Shown here: piece by piece, positions 34,085-46,389 of the stretch
How positions within the stretch are numbered: the first letter of the stretch is position 1
Layout: each line of letters opens with the position of its first letter
Notes under the pieces: generated by a model
Seen by the model: only the letters and a program-made list of their open reading frames with translations
The model's database searches: none
What the model was told of the DNA's origin: nothing
Assembly (NCBI GenBank): GCA_030490835.1
Contig: CM059977.1
Span: 25,277,335 to 25,341,334, forward strand
Direction of reading: 5' to 3'
DNA: 64,000 nucleotides
Source of the DNA: Annona cherimola
Lineage: Eukaryota > Streptophyta > Magnoliopsida > Magnoliales > Annonaceae
Position numbers and translations under genes: made by a program

Positions 34085-36335
34085 TTTTTTTTACTTTTTT
34101 ACAAAATTTTAAAAATATCACAGATTTTAAAAAAATTAAAAAATATATCTAAAAATCTCCAAAAATAGTAAAAATTAGTACATATGTTAAATATATTTAG
34201 ATTAATAGTTGTATAAAAACTTTTGAAAAAACTAAAAAATGAGTTAAATGCATGCACTTGAGTATATTTAGGCACTCCCAAAAAAATAATGCTTTATACT
34301 CGGTGAGAAGGTGATGGTGCAATAAGTGGGCGGATAATTTTAAAATAAAAATTCTGCTCTGATCGCTAGCTTGTAAAGAAAATTAGCGATGGACCCAAAT
34401 TATGTTTTTTTTAATCTTTTTCTTTTCTTATTGGTGAATTGAAATAAAATTGTAAAAATGGAAAATTGTTCATCGATCCTATTCCGGGTGGTGCAATAAA
34501 TGGGTATGAACTTCAGCCCAGCTTCGTAAGAAAAATATTTGGCTTTTAAAGTTTTTTTTATGGAAATATTTATAATCATCTTAATTCGTATTACATTTTA
34601 ATAAAAAATCTAAAAAATAAAATAGTTATGAAGAGTAAAAAGTTTTGGATGAAAAGTTTTCGTTGTAGCAAAATACATCTTATTTCTATGTAACTATTTG
34701 TATAACTAACTTATCTATTTTAACTTTATGCTTTCTACTCTGCATTCTAACTTTTATCATATTACATAATTTACTCTTAATTTAAAAACTTTTACATCAA
34801 AACTAAGTTTTATAAATTTCCAAACAGACTCTCATAATATAATTTTTTTCAATTTCGCATTCTCATAGAAAATTAAAATGTCAAATTAATTTTGAAAAGT
34901 AAATCCCGCTAATACCGTTTGACAATCGGACGCTTCATTTCAACAGCGGTTGGAGCTGGTAGCCTACAAATCTAGCCGCGCCCTTCCGGAGCATCAATCA
35001 AAAGCTTTGCTATACATATGTGTCCTAATCAAGCGTAATTAACAAATTAATGCGTCCTAATAAAAGCTTCTTTGAATTATTAAGTCGTCCATATATGTAA
35101 TTTCCAAGGCTAGAGCATAGGAAAACATAGCCTCCAGAGTAAGAAATATTTTTATTTTTTCTTTAGTCCGGGTTGGACACGTCTCGCGAGTTGTGACTTC
35201 GAAATCCTCCGTTAATTGCTCCTCAAGTCACAGTCTTCGGTCGCGGACACGAAAACATCTGGCCCAGTAAAATCCACGTCATCAAGTCCGTACGTCTCTC
35301 TAATCCGACGTGGATTTCTTTCCTTTGCTAGCATTTTTAATTTTCATTTTTCGTTATTATGAAACATACGGAATTCTTTTTTAAAATACTCCTGCCTATC
35401 GTACGTCTGATGCTCGGGCGAAGCGGAGTCTGGGAAGCAAAAATTTCAACTACTTTTTAACCGTCCAATTTCCGTTCGTCGATCTTAGGTTAAATTATAT
35501 GGGAATAATTTAAATTAGTATCAGCAAATATATGGAAAAGAAATTTCGTCACTGTTGATTAAATTTGTAACTTTATGGTTATTTCATTCCTTACCCGAAG
35601 TGCCTGCATACCGTCTGCCACACTATCGAAGATCCTCTAAATAGCTCTCTCTCGAAAAAAAAAAAAGTTCCTCTGGATATATGCTTATTAACCGTAATTA
35701 GATAATATTTATTTTTTTAATATCAATAAATATACCTTTAAATATATAAAATTTATAAATTACGAAGTTTAAAATATTATGATTTTTAATTAAAATTATG
35801 TTAATAAATATATCTTCAAAATTAAAAAAATTTCAAATTTGCGAATTTTAAAATATTATTCTTAAATAAAATAAAAAATCTATTTTAACGTAATTAGAAA
35901 TATTATAAAATCTAGATTAGTTTTCATAACTATTAAACTGGGCATCACAATCATTAAAATTTATTATTTTTTACAAATTAAAACTCTGTTTATTAATGTT
36001 GAAGCGTTACTGGTTACGAGTGTAGGAACTCATCAAAATGTTTATGAAATTATGAATAAACGAAGAAGAAATATATCTCTAATTTTAGGGCCGGTTGTGT
36101 TGAAAACTATAAAATTGTATTAAAAATGAGAAAGGTAATATCGTAAATGGAAAAATAAAGTCATCATATGTTGAAAAAAAGAAATTATAATGATTTTTTT
36201 TAAAAAAAAAAAAAAAAACAGAAGCCTTCCCAATCCAACGGAATGCGGGAAGGAATAATTTCAGACGGCCAAGATGGTGCGATTGACAGGAGATGAACCA
36301 GTCCCCGACTTACCAGAAAAAGAAGAGCTCGAGCT
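34085..36335. other. Intergenic DNA with MITE relics
   Basis: 34085-34250 is a family C hairpin relic and 34680-34828 a partial Tourist-like copy (CTATTTTAACTTTATGC, CCAAACAGACTCTC). The region 34900-35500 is less AT-rich but shows no coding exon. 36193-36220 is an A run. No RNA gene was recognised. Confidence 0.4.
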
Positions 36336-36343
36336 TATAAATA
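36336..36343 (+). promoter_or_regulatory. TATA box of the gene at 37275
   Basis: TATAAATA within GAGCTTATAAATAGAACGG, a near-ideal plant TATA box. It predicts transcription start near 36370, a leader exon, and a leader intron before the coding exon at 37275. The upstream ATG at 36274 lies before this TATA and is unlikely to be used. Confidence 0.65.
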
Positions 36344-37274
36344 GAACGGCTGGGGAATGCGGTGTTGGTTGTTTTTTTGGGGAAGGAGGGGTTGGATTTG
36401 TCGATCCTTCTTTTGGAGGATCCGATTCTTATCATCGTTTTCGATTTCTATCTTTTGGGTCTTCTTCCTTTCTGCGGCGATTTGAGGAAGGTCGTATCTT
36501 TTTTTTTACACTTAACTCTCGTGAATATTGAGAGTTTCGTCATCCTCTTTGTTTGTCCTTCTTTGTTTCAAAGATTTTCACGAAATTCTGGAAGTACCGT
36601 TTCATTTGATTGATTTGACGATTTGGGGGTGCTTTGATTGAATTTTAGATGGAGTAAAAAACTTGGGAGTTCACATGCCTTTGTTGTTCGGCTGCTGAGT
36701 AGGATTTGTGGGAACCTTGGCTTTCTCTCCTTGTATTAGAAAGGAAGAAAAGTTGTTATCTTTTTGGGACTTGCTTATTGAGTTTCCGTTGTTTTCTTAG
36801 AGTTTTAGTTCGTCGGGCTGAATTTAGGACTTTTCAGTGGTTTGGAACTGCCAAAAACAGGAAAAAGGCTGCATCTTTCTGTTTTAGTTTTCTCCTTATA
36901 TTCGAGTGATATGTTTCAAGGAACTTAGTGCTTTTTCTTGTTCCAAGACCAGAAAATTTCAGTGTTTAACTCGTCTTTTATGTGATTATTCTTTGCGATT
37001 TGTTTTTTTGCCATTGAAATTGCTTTCTTCTTGGTAGTGTTGACTTCTTATCATTTTGCCCATCTCTTTCTTAAAAAAAAAAAAAAAAAAGGAAAGATTT
37101 TTGTACTTGCGAGGGACAGAAACGTTAATTTCTCAGCCAGAATTTCAATATTCATAGTTTCATGCTTAACTAATTTCCTTACCTCTTTAGTATCTATTCT
37201 TTTCTTTGGGGTGTTTTATACAATAATTTATTCCAACTATTCTGTAAATTTCTTCTATTGGTATACTACGCCGG

Positions 37275-40031
37275 ATGTTTTCTGACTCGAGCTTGTTGAA
37301 TCCTTTCGATGAATTGAAAAAGATGGCCATGGCATTTCCTCGCCTTTCTTGGTGGTTGTGGGCCGGAAAAGATCATGAGCCAACTGCCTCTCTGAATGCC
37401 TCAATGGATTTGGGCTTTGGTCTGAGAGAGCATGAGTCTGTGAAGTTTCCTCCGGTCAAGGGAACTAAGACGCCCTCCACATCAAGGAGGGTGAAGAGGA
37501 AGTGGCAGAGCCGGGAAGAACGAAGAATTGATAGAGAGTATGATCTGGTCCTGGTGCCATCTGATGGCGGATGTTGGTCAGAATCAGAATCGGATGTTTC
37601 CGATTGGTCTATCGGGTGGTTGGAACCACATGCACCGGATTTTTCCAGTGACGATGAATCGGACAGCCGCTTCGCAGTCCTGGTCCAGTGCTATGGGCGC
37701 AGCCGTAATGAGCTGGCGGAGAACTCAAACAACCATGCTTTAGGTGCCATTGTGGCTGGGAACCTTCCAAATGGCTATTCATCTGGTAAGAGTAGTTTCT
37801 GTTGTCCATCCCTTATTTGATTTTCTTATCTGTTATTGTCGTGTTAGTGTTTAAATGAAAGCTAAGTTGAAATTTTAGTTCAATCATGTAAGAATTGCTA
37901 TTTCTTATTTTATTATTATTGTTATTGAAAGTAAATTATATATGGTGTGCTTTGTTTGTAAAACACTCCAAAATGTTTTGCTTTAGATAACAGATCTAGC
38001 AGCTGAAAAGAATCAATGAGATGGCTAATCTGGTTGCATTGTGTTTGTTTCAAATTTTAGATAAGCTAATGTTTCTTATTCTCTTTCCCCGTTTGTATGT
38101 CAGAATGCTTATTCTTCTTGTTAAAGCGGGTAGGAATCCATGGATACAAAATGGGAAAATAATAATAATAATAATAATAATAATCAATCAGTTGTTGAAT
38201 GATATAGCCTTTTACATTTTAGGTAGCCAATTTATCATAATCTCTGGTGTCCTCATTATTACCACATCTAGTGAGCCTTATTTACACTGTTCTGCCAGTC
38301 CATCTTAACAAGGATCTCACAGGCAATTAAATCTCAAACCCGTCTGATTTCTTGGTGTCACATTTGCATGTTGTTCAAGGCCTTGCCTGTCCTGGTCTGA
38401 GAGTTAAAGAGTTCAGGGCTGCCCATCTTCACTGAATTTATGGCCACATCATCCATCCTATCTCTTTTTTATGAAACATATCTGTGGCTTCTTAACTGTT
38501 TCCTTGAAGATGTTAATGCCATGTCAACTTGCAAAGACTCCTGAAACTTTTGGGATTCAATGCCTATAATTTAAGTATAGAGGACATTAATCTAGTGTAG
38601 CCCTTTCAATTAATGACCATACCCACACTTCCGAGAGGGCTGGATGTGCAATGAGCCTGGCGGTCAGGCACTCAATGGCCTGGCCAACAGTACTGCAGTC
38701 CAGTACTGCCCTTAGGCTGGGTATTGGTATAAATGACAATGCCAGCCATTGTTACTGTCTAGATCATCAGCTGATTGCTTGGGGTTGTTTTGATTTACTC
38801 TGTTTATTTTTAGCAAAAAAGAGGCATAATGTAAAAATGGTGTGTGCAATGTATAAACACCAGGTGATCTCCTACAGCCGTCCATATTGCACCTGCATTA
38901 CAGGTGGCCATATGATATCGGCTCCCTTAAAATTGATTATGTCTGCCTGGTAATAAAATAAAGGTGGAATAGAGGATTATAAAATTGATAAAATAAAATA
39001 ATGGTTAAAGGTAGAAATGACAGGCCTTCATTGGAAAAGGCAGGGCTAATGATAGAAAATAGAAAGGTAATTATTTGAATGGTAGAGACTGTATACCTTC
39101 TTTAGATCAAGGCCAATGGGGACTAAAAATGTCTTGTCAAGAAAAACAGGTATAAGAAATACCAGACTGCTTTTGTACTGGATCCTTCTTATAGGGTTTT
39201 TTTATGGTAGACATGGCGAGACTGTTTATATGATTGGGATTGTTTTATGTGGAGAATATCCCTGAAAGTGTTAGTCTGGATTATTCAATACATTTGATTG
39301 TTTGATTCCCCTCCATTCGAGGTCCGTCACACCAAGGTCATTTCACTGTATTAGGGGAAAGGGACTAGGTGATAGGGCCAGGAATTGCTGTTTCTATTCT
39401 GATTTGATAGCCTGACTTATATTCGTGCTTTACAATTTCATCCAGAATGCTTTCCTGTGTGTAAGCAAAAGTTTGAAAATTCAGGATCATCCTTTCATGA
39501 GTGTCAAGAGCAAAAATTCATTGGCCACGGTTGTCTAGGGTGTATATTACCATAGAAGATGTGATTCCTGGGACTGGGGAGTGATCCAAAAACAAATGGA
39601 AAATACAGTTTCTAAAGAGACTGTTACTGTCTCCACCATTTTATCCACATTGCTGACAATGGTCAATTTTATTAGTTGCAAATGTTGTATTCTCTTATCA
39701 AACTTTTATGATTTAAGTTTTGATGTCTTCCTTCGGAAGTTGTATGAGTTGGTTGCACCTAGATATTGAGAAGTGGTCCTCAGTGGACAACTGGTCTGGC
39801 TCAAGCCCCATTTATCAAGTAATGCTGGCTGAGGCTTACACATGTCCATGAATATGAATGTTAATAGCATGATTGTTGTTGAGAGAATCCACAATTACTT
39901 CGCTTGCTACACTTTTATGTGGTGGCCTACTGTATTGAGATATTGAACATTGTTTTTGCTTCTATTGATGTGCAGAGAGCAAGAAATACATGGAAGAATG
40001 GCTCTCTTCCCTTCAGAGCAACCTAGAATAA
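37275..40031 (+). CDS. Conserved plant protein of unknown function
   Basis: Two coding exons, 37275-37785 and 39976-40031, joined by a GT-AG intron of 2.19 kb in matching phase, give 188 aa. The pattern is one I associate with an uncharacterised plant family: an N-terminal aromatic block (FPRLSWWLWAGK), a basic stretch (TSRRVKRKWQSREERRIDREY), then LVLVPSDGGCWSESESD, VSDWSIGWLEPHAPDFSSDD and a C-terminal KKYMEEWLSSLQ. The last exon encodes only 18 residues. The start is uncertain: M1 has a weak context, while the ATG at 37323 (AAGATGGCC) has an excellent one. No signal peptide, membrane span or catalytic motif is visible; the many Ser-Asp pairs suggest phosphorylation. I do not assign a function. 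Confidence 0.75.
38158..38183. repeat. (AAT)n microsatellite
   Basis: About eight AAT units in the intron of the gene at 37275-40031. Confidence 0.95.
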
Positions 40032-40903
40032 CTGATTTCTGCCCACTCAATGATTCTGTTTTTCATCTGTGGAAGATCTTTGGCTGTTTAAGGAAGAAAA
40101 AAAAAAATGAAAAAATGTCAAAAAGAAAAAAAAAAAAAAAAAAAAAAAAGTGGGGATAAGACAAAATAATAAGGGAATCTGGGTTCTGAACTTTCTTGCC
40201 GCATCTGGAATTTGTTGGCAACTTGCATTCTGGATGCATTCTACATATTCCATCTGGATTGGTAGTCCTTTTGAGGAAATATTAGAGCAAGAGGGCGACA
40301 GAAGCAAAGCTGTGATGGTGGAGTTATGGGAGCCTAGTTGTTTGCTTTGGATCTTGCTCTACTTGTATGTAGAGATCAACCTTGTAAATATCTAGCGATT
40401 TTTTTGTTTAAATACTAAATAGAACTGTACATACACTATTACCTCTTACTGCATTTCTCTGTACATGACTTCTATGGAGGACCAAAATGTTGTCTCTATC
40501 CCTGTGTTCTATGTTTAATTATTTTTGGTGGAAGATAGTACAGTATGATTTTGACTGTTAAGTTTGGTTTGTTGGTTGTTGGAAACCTGGACCATGAGCG
40601 CTGTGTGATCTTATTCCATAGTTTTCATATACAGTGCCATGAATATCAGGGAATTCGGATTGGAAAAGTGGATTGGAATGGGGGGCGCACTGTTCCAAAA
40701 GCATCATATGGGGTATTTGCAAAACCTTATAAGTTTGCTTAATTAGAGTTTTAACCTCGAAGTTTAAATATTTGGAAAATAACTTAAAAGTTTTGATGTT
40801 GTGAACTCATAGGTAAACAAGTAATGTTTTCATGCATCCGGGTGTATTGAAATTTTACTGCATTTCGATACAAAATCTATTTTTTGAAAACTTTTTGATT
40901 TAG
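40032..40903. other. 3' flank of the gene at 37275
   Basis: The 3' untranslated region is followed by A-rich runs (40096-40107 and 40130-40149). No coding feature was recognised; short frames crossing the A runs are artefacts. Confidence 0.5.
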
Positions 40904-41116
40904 GGGTGTGTTTGTTAACAACAAAAAATTATCAAGTTAAAATTTTTCAATCTAAAACTTCTCACTTTTCACAACTATCTTATTTTTTAATTATTTCTTC
41001 ACATTTTTCTATACAATTACCCTAATTTTTAATTATTTCTACACAACTACCAACACAACAAACTTATCTATTTCAACTTTATCCTATTTATTCTTCATCA
41101 TTACCCCTATCTATTT
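40904..41116. mobile_element. Right-truncated Tourist-like MITE
   Basis: Left end GGGTGTGTTTGTTAAC and body (CTTTTCACAACTATCTTATT, CTATTTCAACTTTATC) match the family. It stops at CATTACCCCTAT, losing the right terminal repeat. TTA immediately precedes the left end. Confidence 0.7.
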
Positions 41117-41499
41117 AATTTGTAAATGAAGTTTTATTATTTTTTGAGATGTTAAATATGTTTTATAAGTACGGTTATTTTCGTTATTCAAAAATTACTC
41201 GGGCCTTCGTATCTTTAAAAATAAAGAATATATATACATTTTCAAAAATAATAAATTTTAGTTTATAAATTAAATACATTTAAATAATAATTTTATAAAC
41301 TAATATTTCAAAAAAAAATTTAAAATGGATTTTGCACGGGGTGCATTGAAATTCATTACTCTAGGTAACAAAGCATGAAAATTGGCTCATGTGGAATTCG
41401 AAATGCCAATAGAGACATCTGCGCACGACTGAGAAGTTGCCTCTTTCCCCTTTCGTTATGCGATTTTTATCCAAATAAAAAATCTGAAGTCTGAACCCA

Positions 41500-41750
41500 A
41501 TGGCTCCGGTGGTAACTCTTGTTGTACTATTGTTAGCTGGTCATGAGTTTTTTTTTACCTTCATAATTTAGGTGGTTTGATAGTTTTTTTTATTTCCTCC
41601 ACTCTTCCCCACTTAGGTGGTGTGTGAGTTTTTTTGTTTCCTCTTTTTTGAGGGAAGTATTTGTAATTTTTCCTCCTACGTGAGGTGTTATTGAAAACTT
41701 TTCTCTATGAGGGTTATAAATGTACTTAAATGGAAATACGCATAAAAAAA
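41500..41750 (+). mobile_element. Probable SINE
   Basis: About 250 bp with an A-rich 3' end, flanked by a 10-bp direct repeat TCTGAACCCA (41490-41499 and 41751-41760). The middle has alternating T-rich and GGTGG/GAGG motifs like those in the SINE at 48975. The short flank repeat makes this less secure than the others. Confidence 0.6.
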
Positions 41751-41799
41751 TCTGAACCCATTACGACATTTTATCGCCCCTAAATTTATTTTAAAAACA

Positions 41800-42290
41800 C
41801 TAGGATTTTTGCAAATATGATTGCAAAGTTTAACCAATGTTGCATCTGTGTCTTTAAATTTGGCGATATTATAAATATGTTTACAAAATTTGGATGAAAT
41901 TTCAAGCGTGTCCTTTTCATGAGGATGCCATTAAAATTTTCCTTAAAATGACGATAATGCCCTTTAAGCAATGTGATATACTTATAATTTTTGCAAATGT
42001 TATAAGCATATTTGCAAAAAAAAAAAAAAATTAAAATAATAATATACGTAAAATATATAAAATAATGAAATAGAAAATATATCTACGATATTTAAAAAAT
42101 TACAAGTGTATCATTTGGCTTAAAAGATATTACCGTTATTTTACAAAAAATTCTAATGGCATTTAACGAAAGGGACATGCTTATAATTTCCTACAAATTT
42201 TATCGGCATATTTATAATATTAGCAAAGTTAGAGACACGGTTGCAATATTAGTTAAACTTTATAAACATATTTGCAAAAATTTTCAAAAA
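41800..42290. mobile_element. Foldback element
   Basis: Inverted arms of about 170 bp. Left: TTTTTGCAAATATGATTGC, AATTTGGATGAAATTTC, GTGTCCTTTTCATGAGGATG. Right: GGGACATGCTTATAATTTCC, TTGCAATATTAGTTAAAC, CATATTTGCAAAAATTTTC. Non-coding, about 490 bp, with no exact target duplication seen. Confidence 0.7.
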
Positions 42291-42699
42291 CATGGCTTTT
42301 ACAAGTAACTGATCATTAATGGTCAACCATCGCTCGATTCATCATCTTTTACTAGTACTTCGTGCTCTCCCACTTGCAGCGTCTAGCTTGCATCATAAAT
42401 ACGGGCCGCATGACTACACATTTCACACGCTACCAGCAGAAAAAGCTTATCGACTTTTATAGATCCGGCAAACCGCATGCTGCCATGATCTAGCATCATC
42501 CCACCTTCCAACGCCAGTGAAAACCCAAATGAGCAGCAGTGCCGCTACTTTCGCAGCGTCGCTTCTTTCTCCGGTCAACTGCCTTGTTGGTGAAACTCAT
42601 CCCATTGCCACGCCAGTAAGATACTAAGATCTAGGCTATAACCATGATGGATTGCCGCCATTTTGCGTTTGGGCATTTCGTCCGTTTAAAAATATAAAC

Positions 42700-42925
42700 G
42701 TGGCTTTTTTTTTTTTTTTTTCTTATTGTTCTCACGACATTTGTAGATTGCGGATTAGGACTAGGACAGTTCACAGTAGTAGTTAGAATGTGAACCACAG
42801 CCTAACTACCAAAGAGAACCGCTAGGCAACAACCCGCGGACTTTCTTGATGCACATTCCCACTCGTACCTTGGAGGGCTGTTTTTACAAATATTCGAACC
42901 GGGGCTCCGTGCGGTCCTAAGTAAA
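42700..42925 (-). mobile_element. Possible SINE relic
   Basis: A T run at 42703-42721 is followed by unique-looking sequence and an inverted B-box-like TTCGAACCGGGG near 42893. The order is that of a minus-strand SINE, but no flanking duplication was found. Confidence 0.3.
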
Positions 42926-42929
42926 TTTT

Positions 42930-43445
42930 CTTAATTTTTAAGATATTGATAATTAATTTAAAATCTAATCAATTTATTGTATTTAATTACTCGTTTATCT
43001 AGGAGACTAAGTTTCATCCAAATCAATTATATGCTTGGGCCACATTTGCTCAAAAATATGTATATTCATCAGTAAATTATGAAAAATGCTTAGATCCATT
43101 TCGGTATATATTAGAATGTAATAATACTTTAAAAAATCATTTATCCACATAGTAGTGATATTTTATATGATTTAGATGTAAAAAAAACTGCTTTAAAATT
43201 GACATTTTAGCATTGAACCATTTTATTATGTTGATTTTACTCATTTATAGACGTGACCCATATATAGTGAAATTAGACAAAATAAAAAGTTTCCACAATA
43301 GTATAAATATGCTAAATATAAAGGACAGAGTGGATTTTTCATGAACCATCAAGATTTTTGAAAGCGAATAAAGTTACGTAGAAAAAAAGTTTTATAGAAG
43401 TGGAGACCGTTTAAACTAAAAGGTTAAAAATCCAATTAAGCTTAG
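42930..43445. mobile_element. Family B hairpin, diverged
   Basis: Shares ordered blocks with the 1472-1955 element: TTTATTGTATTTAATTACTC, GGAGACTAAGTTTCATCCAA, TTAGAATGTAATAATACTTT, and TTTAGATGTAAAAAAAACTG. The right arm is more degraded. Confidence 0.6.
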
Positions 43446-43559
43446 TTATTTCCACTGAAAGCCCGCGTCATCATGTCATCTGCAAGTTGGGCCGGGGCAT
43501 CATTCAACTGCTGATTTGGGCTCAAGCTGAGGCCTAACCCAACGCAGTCTGCATTGACA

Positions 43560-43780
43560 CTAATTATTTAGTATTTAATAAAACTTTTAAAAGAAAAGTT
43601 TTTGAAAAATTAAAAACATATGATATGATAGGGATAATAATAAAGAATAATGAAAGTAAAGTTAAAATAGATAGTTGTGGTTGTATTAAAAGTTGTAAAG
43701 AAATAATTGGAAAATATGATAATTATATAAAAATATGTGAAGATATAATTGGAAAATAAGATAGTAATGGAGGAAAAAAA
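43560..43780. mobile_element. Tourist-like MITE relic
   Basis: Body segments (TAAAACTTTTAAAAGAAAAG, CATATGATATGATAGGGAT, GTTAAAATAGATAGTTG) match the family. Both terminal repeats are missing. Confidence 0.55.
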
Positions 43781-44139
43781 AATTTAGTGAATACCACAGC
43801 ATTCTAAATCTTGAGAGAGAGTGTCAACTAAAAATCAATATTTAGAACGACATTTGATGGCTGAATGTTTAGGATGCAAGATGTCCTTAGGAGGTCATGT
43901 TTCAGGTGCATCATATTAGTATCCAAAATCTTCTTTAATATTATTAGGTTCTTGAACTGTAACCGCACTGGAGGCTGGCATTCGACATTTGTTTGGCAAA
44001 CATGGAGATGGAGGTAGAAGAAAAAGAATCATTATATCTGGATCCGTAGGGAGATTGACGCATATTTGCATATGAGAAATGGGTCTCAAAGCTCATTTCA
44101 ATTGGTAGCATTGCCATCCAAGCCAAGACTCTTTTACTT

Positions 44140-44365
44140 TTTTTTTTTTTTGATGGTTTATATTTATATACATCTCAACACATATTACATTGTAGTTCTG
44201 AGACATTCTTACAAACAAGGAGATACATAACTCCTCTAAAGAAATCTGGAGACAAAGCTCCACTAAAGAATTAGGAAGAACAGCTTCCATCAAGCCCAAG
44301 GGAGACAACAGCTCCCACCCCACCTCAAAGGGAGACCACAGCTCCCACACCAGCTTCCATCAAGC
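44140..44365 (-). mobile_element. 5'-truncated SINE with target duplication
   Basis: A minus-strand SINE of about 226 bp, same family as 32924 and 63328. Its T run is adjacent to CCAAGACTCTTTTACTT (44123-44139), and CCAAGACTCTTTACTT (44366-44381) flanks the other side, one base different. It lacks the tRNA-like head. The SINE itself contains AGCTTCCATCAAGCCCAAG twice. Confidence 0.85.
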
Positions 44366-44381
44366 CCAAGACTCTTTACTT

Positions 44382-45204
44382 GAAACCAATGCTATCTTTG
44401 CAGCCTTTTTTTCACCCTGTCTACAGAAAACCTGGTTCACTCCAAAAATCTTTAGAAGCAGGTGAAAAACATTCAAAGCTGCATGTGACATTCATGTGAA
44501 GCTTGAGTGCAACTGAAAGTTGGAAGTTGGTTGAATCTCACATATTTTTACTTGGGATTTAGATCGATGTGGATCAAGGCACTCGAGCACACGTTCCCTC
44601 TTTTTCCCTCAATTTCGGTAGGCTGATCATCTGCGGCAGAGCACAAATTTTTTTTTTATTTTTAAAAAAAATTATTAATCTAAGTGTATATAATCCATAA
44701 ATAAGTTTTATAATTTTGTGTATATATTTTTTTATGAAAATGACGATAATATTCCTAAATTAATAAGTTTATAAAAAAGAAAAAAAGAGTTTTCCAGCAG
44801 GTATGCAAGTGCTAATGTGCAGACCAACCCATCATGAATTCTGGCCGACTACTATGGAGTATTTTTTTTTTATTATTATTATTTATTTTTCGGTTGTTAT
44901 ATCAACGTCATCGCGTGTTACTTTGCCCTTACTCCATTGTACAATGGTTTTCATGCATTATAATATTTTCTATTAAATTCAAATTAGACAAATACTTTTT
45001 TATTGTAAATTAGACAAATACTTGTTACTACTTATTTTATCCAACTATAAAAATATCTTAGCCGAAACTTATATAGTCCAGAATTTCTAAAAAATGATTT
45101 TAAACAGCTTGATTACTTAGTATTTTTAATTCTTTTTTATCTGAATATTTAACCAAGACGATTCATGATATCATAAAATTAGGAAAAGTAATAAATATAA
45201 TTAA
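44382..45204. other. Intergenic DNA, no gene seen
   Basis: AT-rich, with a family C hairpin relic near 44645-44790. No coding exon was recognised. Confidence 0.4.
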
Positions 45205-45364
45205 GAGTAATTTGCATATATACCTACATAGTTTTACGAATTGCATGTTACATCTATATAATTTCACCAAAATTGCATATAACTTACACCATCCCACATT
45301 AACAGTTGCCGTCAAATGGAAACTAGTATGACGTTAATAAATTATTTGATTTCCTAAAACACCC

Positions 45365-45845
45365 TTAAAACCACTGATACACATTGCCTAACTCAGGAAC
45401 AGACCCAATTGATCCCAACATGGTTGGAAACTTGGAATCAATATCCCCAAATTTCGGATTCTGTAAGGTGTCCAGCTCAACTGCGAGCAGATGGGTGGCC
45501 GGGTTGCCGTTGCTGGTGGCATTAAAGAGCCCCAAATAGTGGAAAGGCAGACCCGTGGGTTTGTCCTTAGGAGAGACAATGAAGGTCATTCCATGGCCGC
45601 TGAAAACGATGGGTGCATTGCCTGAGACAACAATTGCAAAGACAAAAGAGGTAGAGAAAGACGAAACCTGAATAGTGTTACTAGTGCTTTTCTTGAAGGT
45701 GAAGGGAAGAGAGTAGAATGCATGACTAGTCTTGAAATTGGTATCTTTCGTGAGCGTGAAAAACTCCGAGGGTGTTGTGGATGCTCTGGCCTTTAGGTTG
45801 AAGAGTCTATTGAAGCTGAAATCATCAACCTGAGAAGTCCTTACG
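45365..45845 (-). pseudogene. Captured L-type lectin (receptor kinase) domain fragment
   Basis: An open minus-strand frame of about 150 residues reads as the N-terminal half of a plant legume-lectin domain: FSFNRLFN, HAFYSLPFTFKKSTS, SFSTSFVFAIV, GHGMTFIVSP, YLGLFNATSNGNP and LLAVELDTLQNPKFGDID. These are the hallmark blocks of L-type lectin receptor kinases. There is no signal peptide, no C-terminal half of the lectin fold, no transmembrane segment and no kinase. The homology ends at GDID, followed by about 25 unrelated residues and a stop at the left arm of the enclosing element. The frame is not interrupted, so capture may be recent or the frame may be under constraint. Confidence 0.82.
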
Positions 45846-45910
45846 AGGTGGGTTAAAAGTTAAAAGGAATAGTAGAAGCAAAAGCCCGGAAAACATAGCT
45901 CGGAAAGTGG

Positions 45911-46183
45911 GCCGAATGATCATTACCGACCGGTCGGAAATCCGGTGATTTCCGATCGGTCAAAAAATATATTTTTTTAATTTTTTTTTTTGAAAAATAT
46001 TTTTATAAACATATTAATCTATAAATCAAGTTTTACCATTTTTAGATATATATATATATTTATTTATTTTATATTCTTAAATATAAGTAGATTAACATGT
46101 TTATAAAAATATTTTTCAAAAAACAAAAAAACAAAAAAATACATTTTTTTGACGGGATTTCCGACCGGTCGGTAACGATCGGT
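45911..46183. mobile_element. Hairpin MITE nested in the gene-capture element
   Basis: Inverted ends: ATTACCGACCGGTCGGAAATC on the left and GATTTCCGACCGGTCGGTAA on the right, around an AT-rich family C-like core. It is flanked by a direct repeat GCTCGGAAAGTGG (45898-45910 and 46184-46196). It lies between the lectin and ABCG fragments and so inserted after they were joined. Confidence 0.8.
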
Positions 46184-46389
46184 GCTCGGAAAGTGGTGAT
46201 TTCAGCTCATGATGAGGAGGTTGAGGTAGTCATCGGAGAGAGACTTAAAGGAGTCCTTGAGGTTCATGGCTAGCAAAGCTATATATGAAAGAAGAAATTC
46301 TGACAGCGACCGACCGAGAGAGATTGATGTGGGAAAGCTCGAGCCCTTAGAAAAACAGAAGGAGATGATGAGGAATCTAAGTAGGGGGT

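Noticed and set aside
36274..36531. Open frame upstream of the gene at 37275
   Set aside because: Its ATG lies before a strong TATA box at 36336, and the encoded sequence has no conserved motif.
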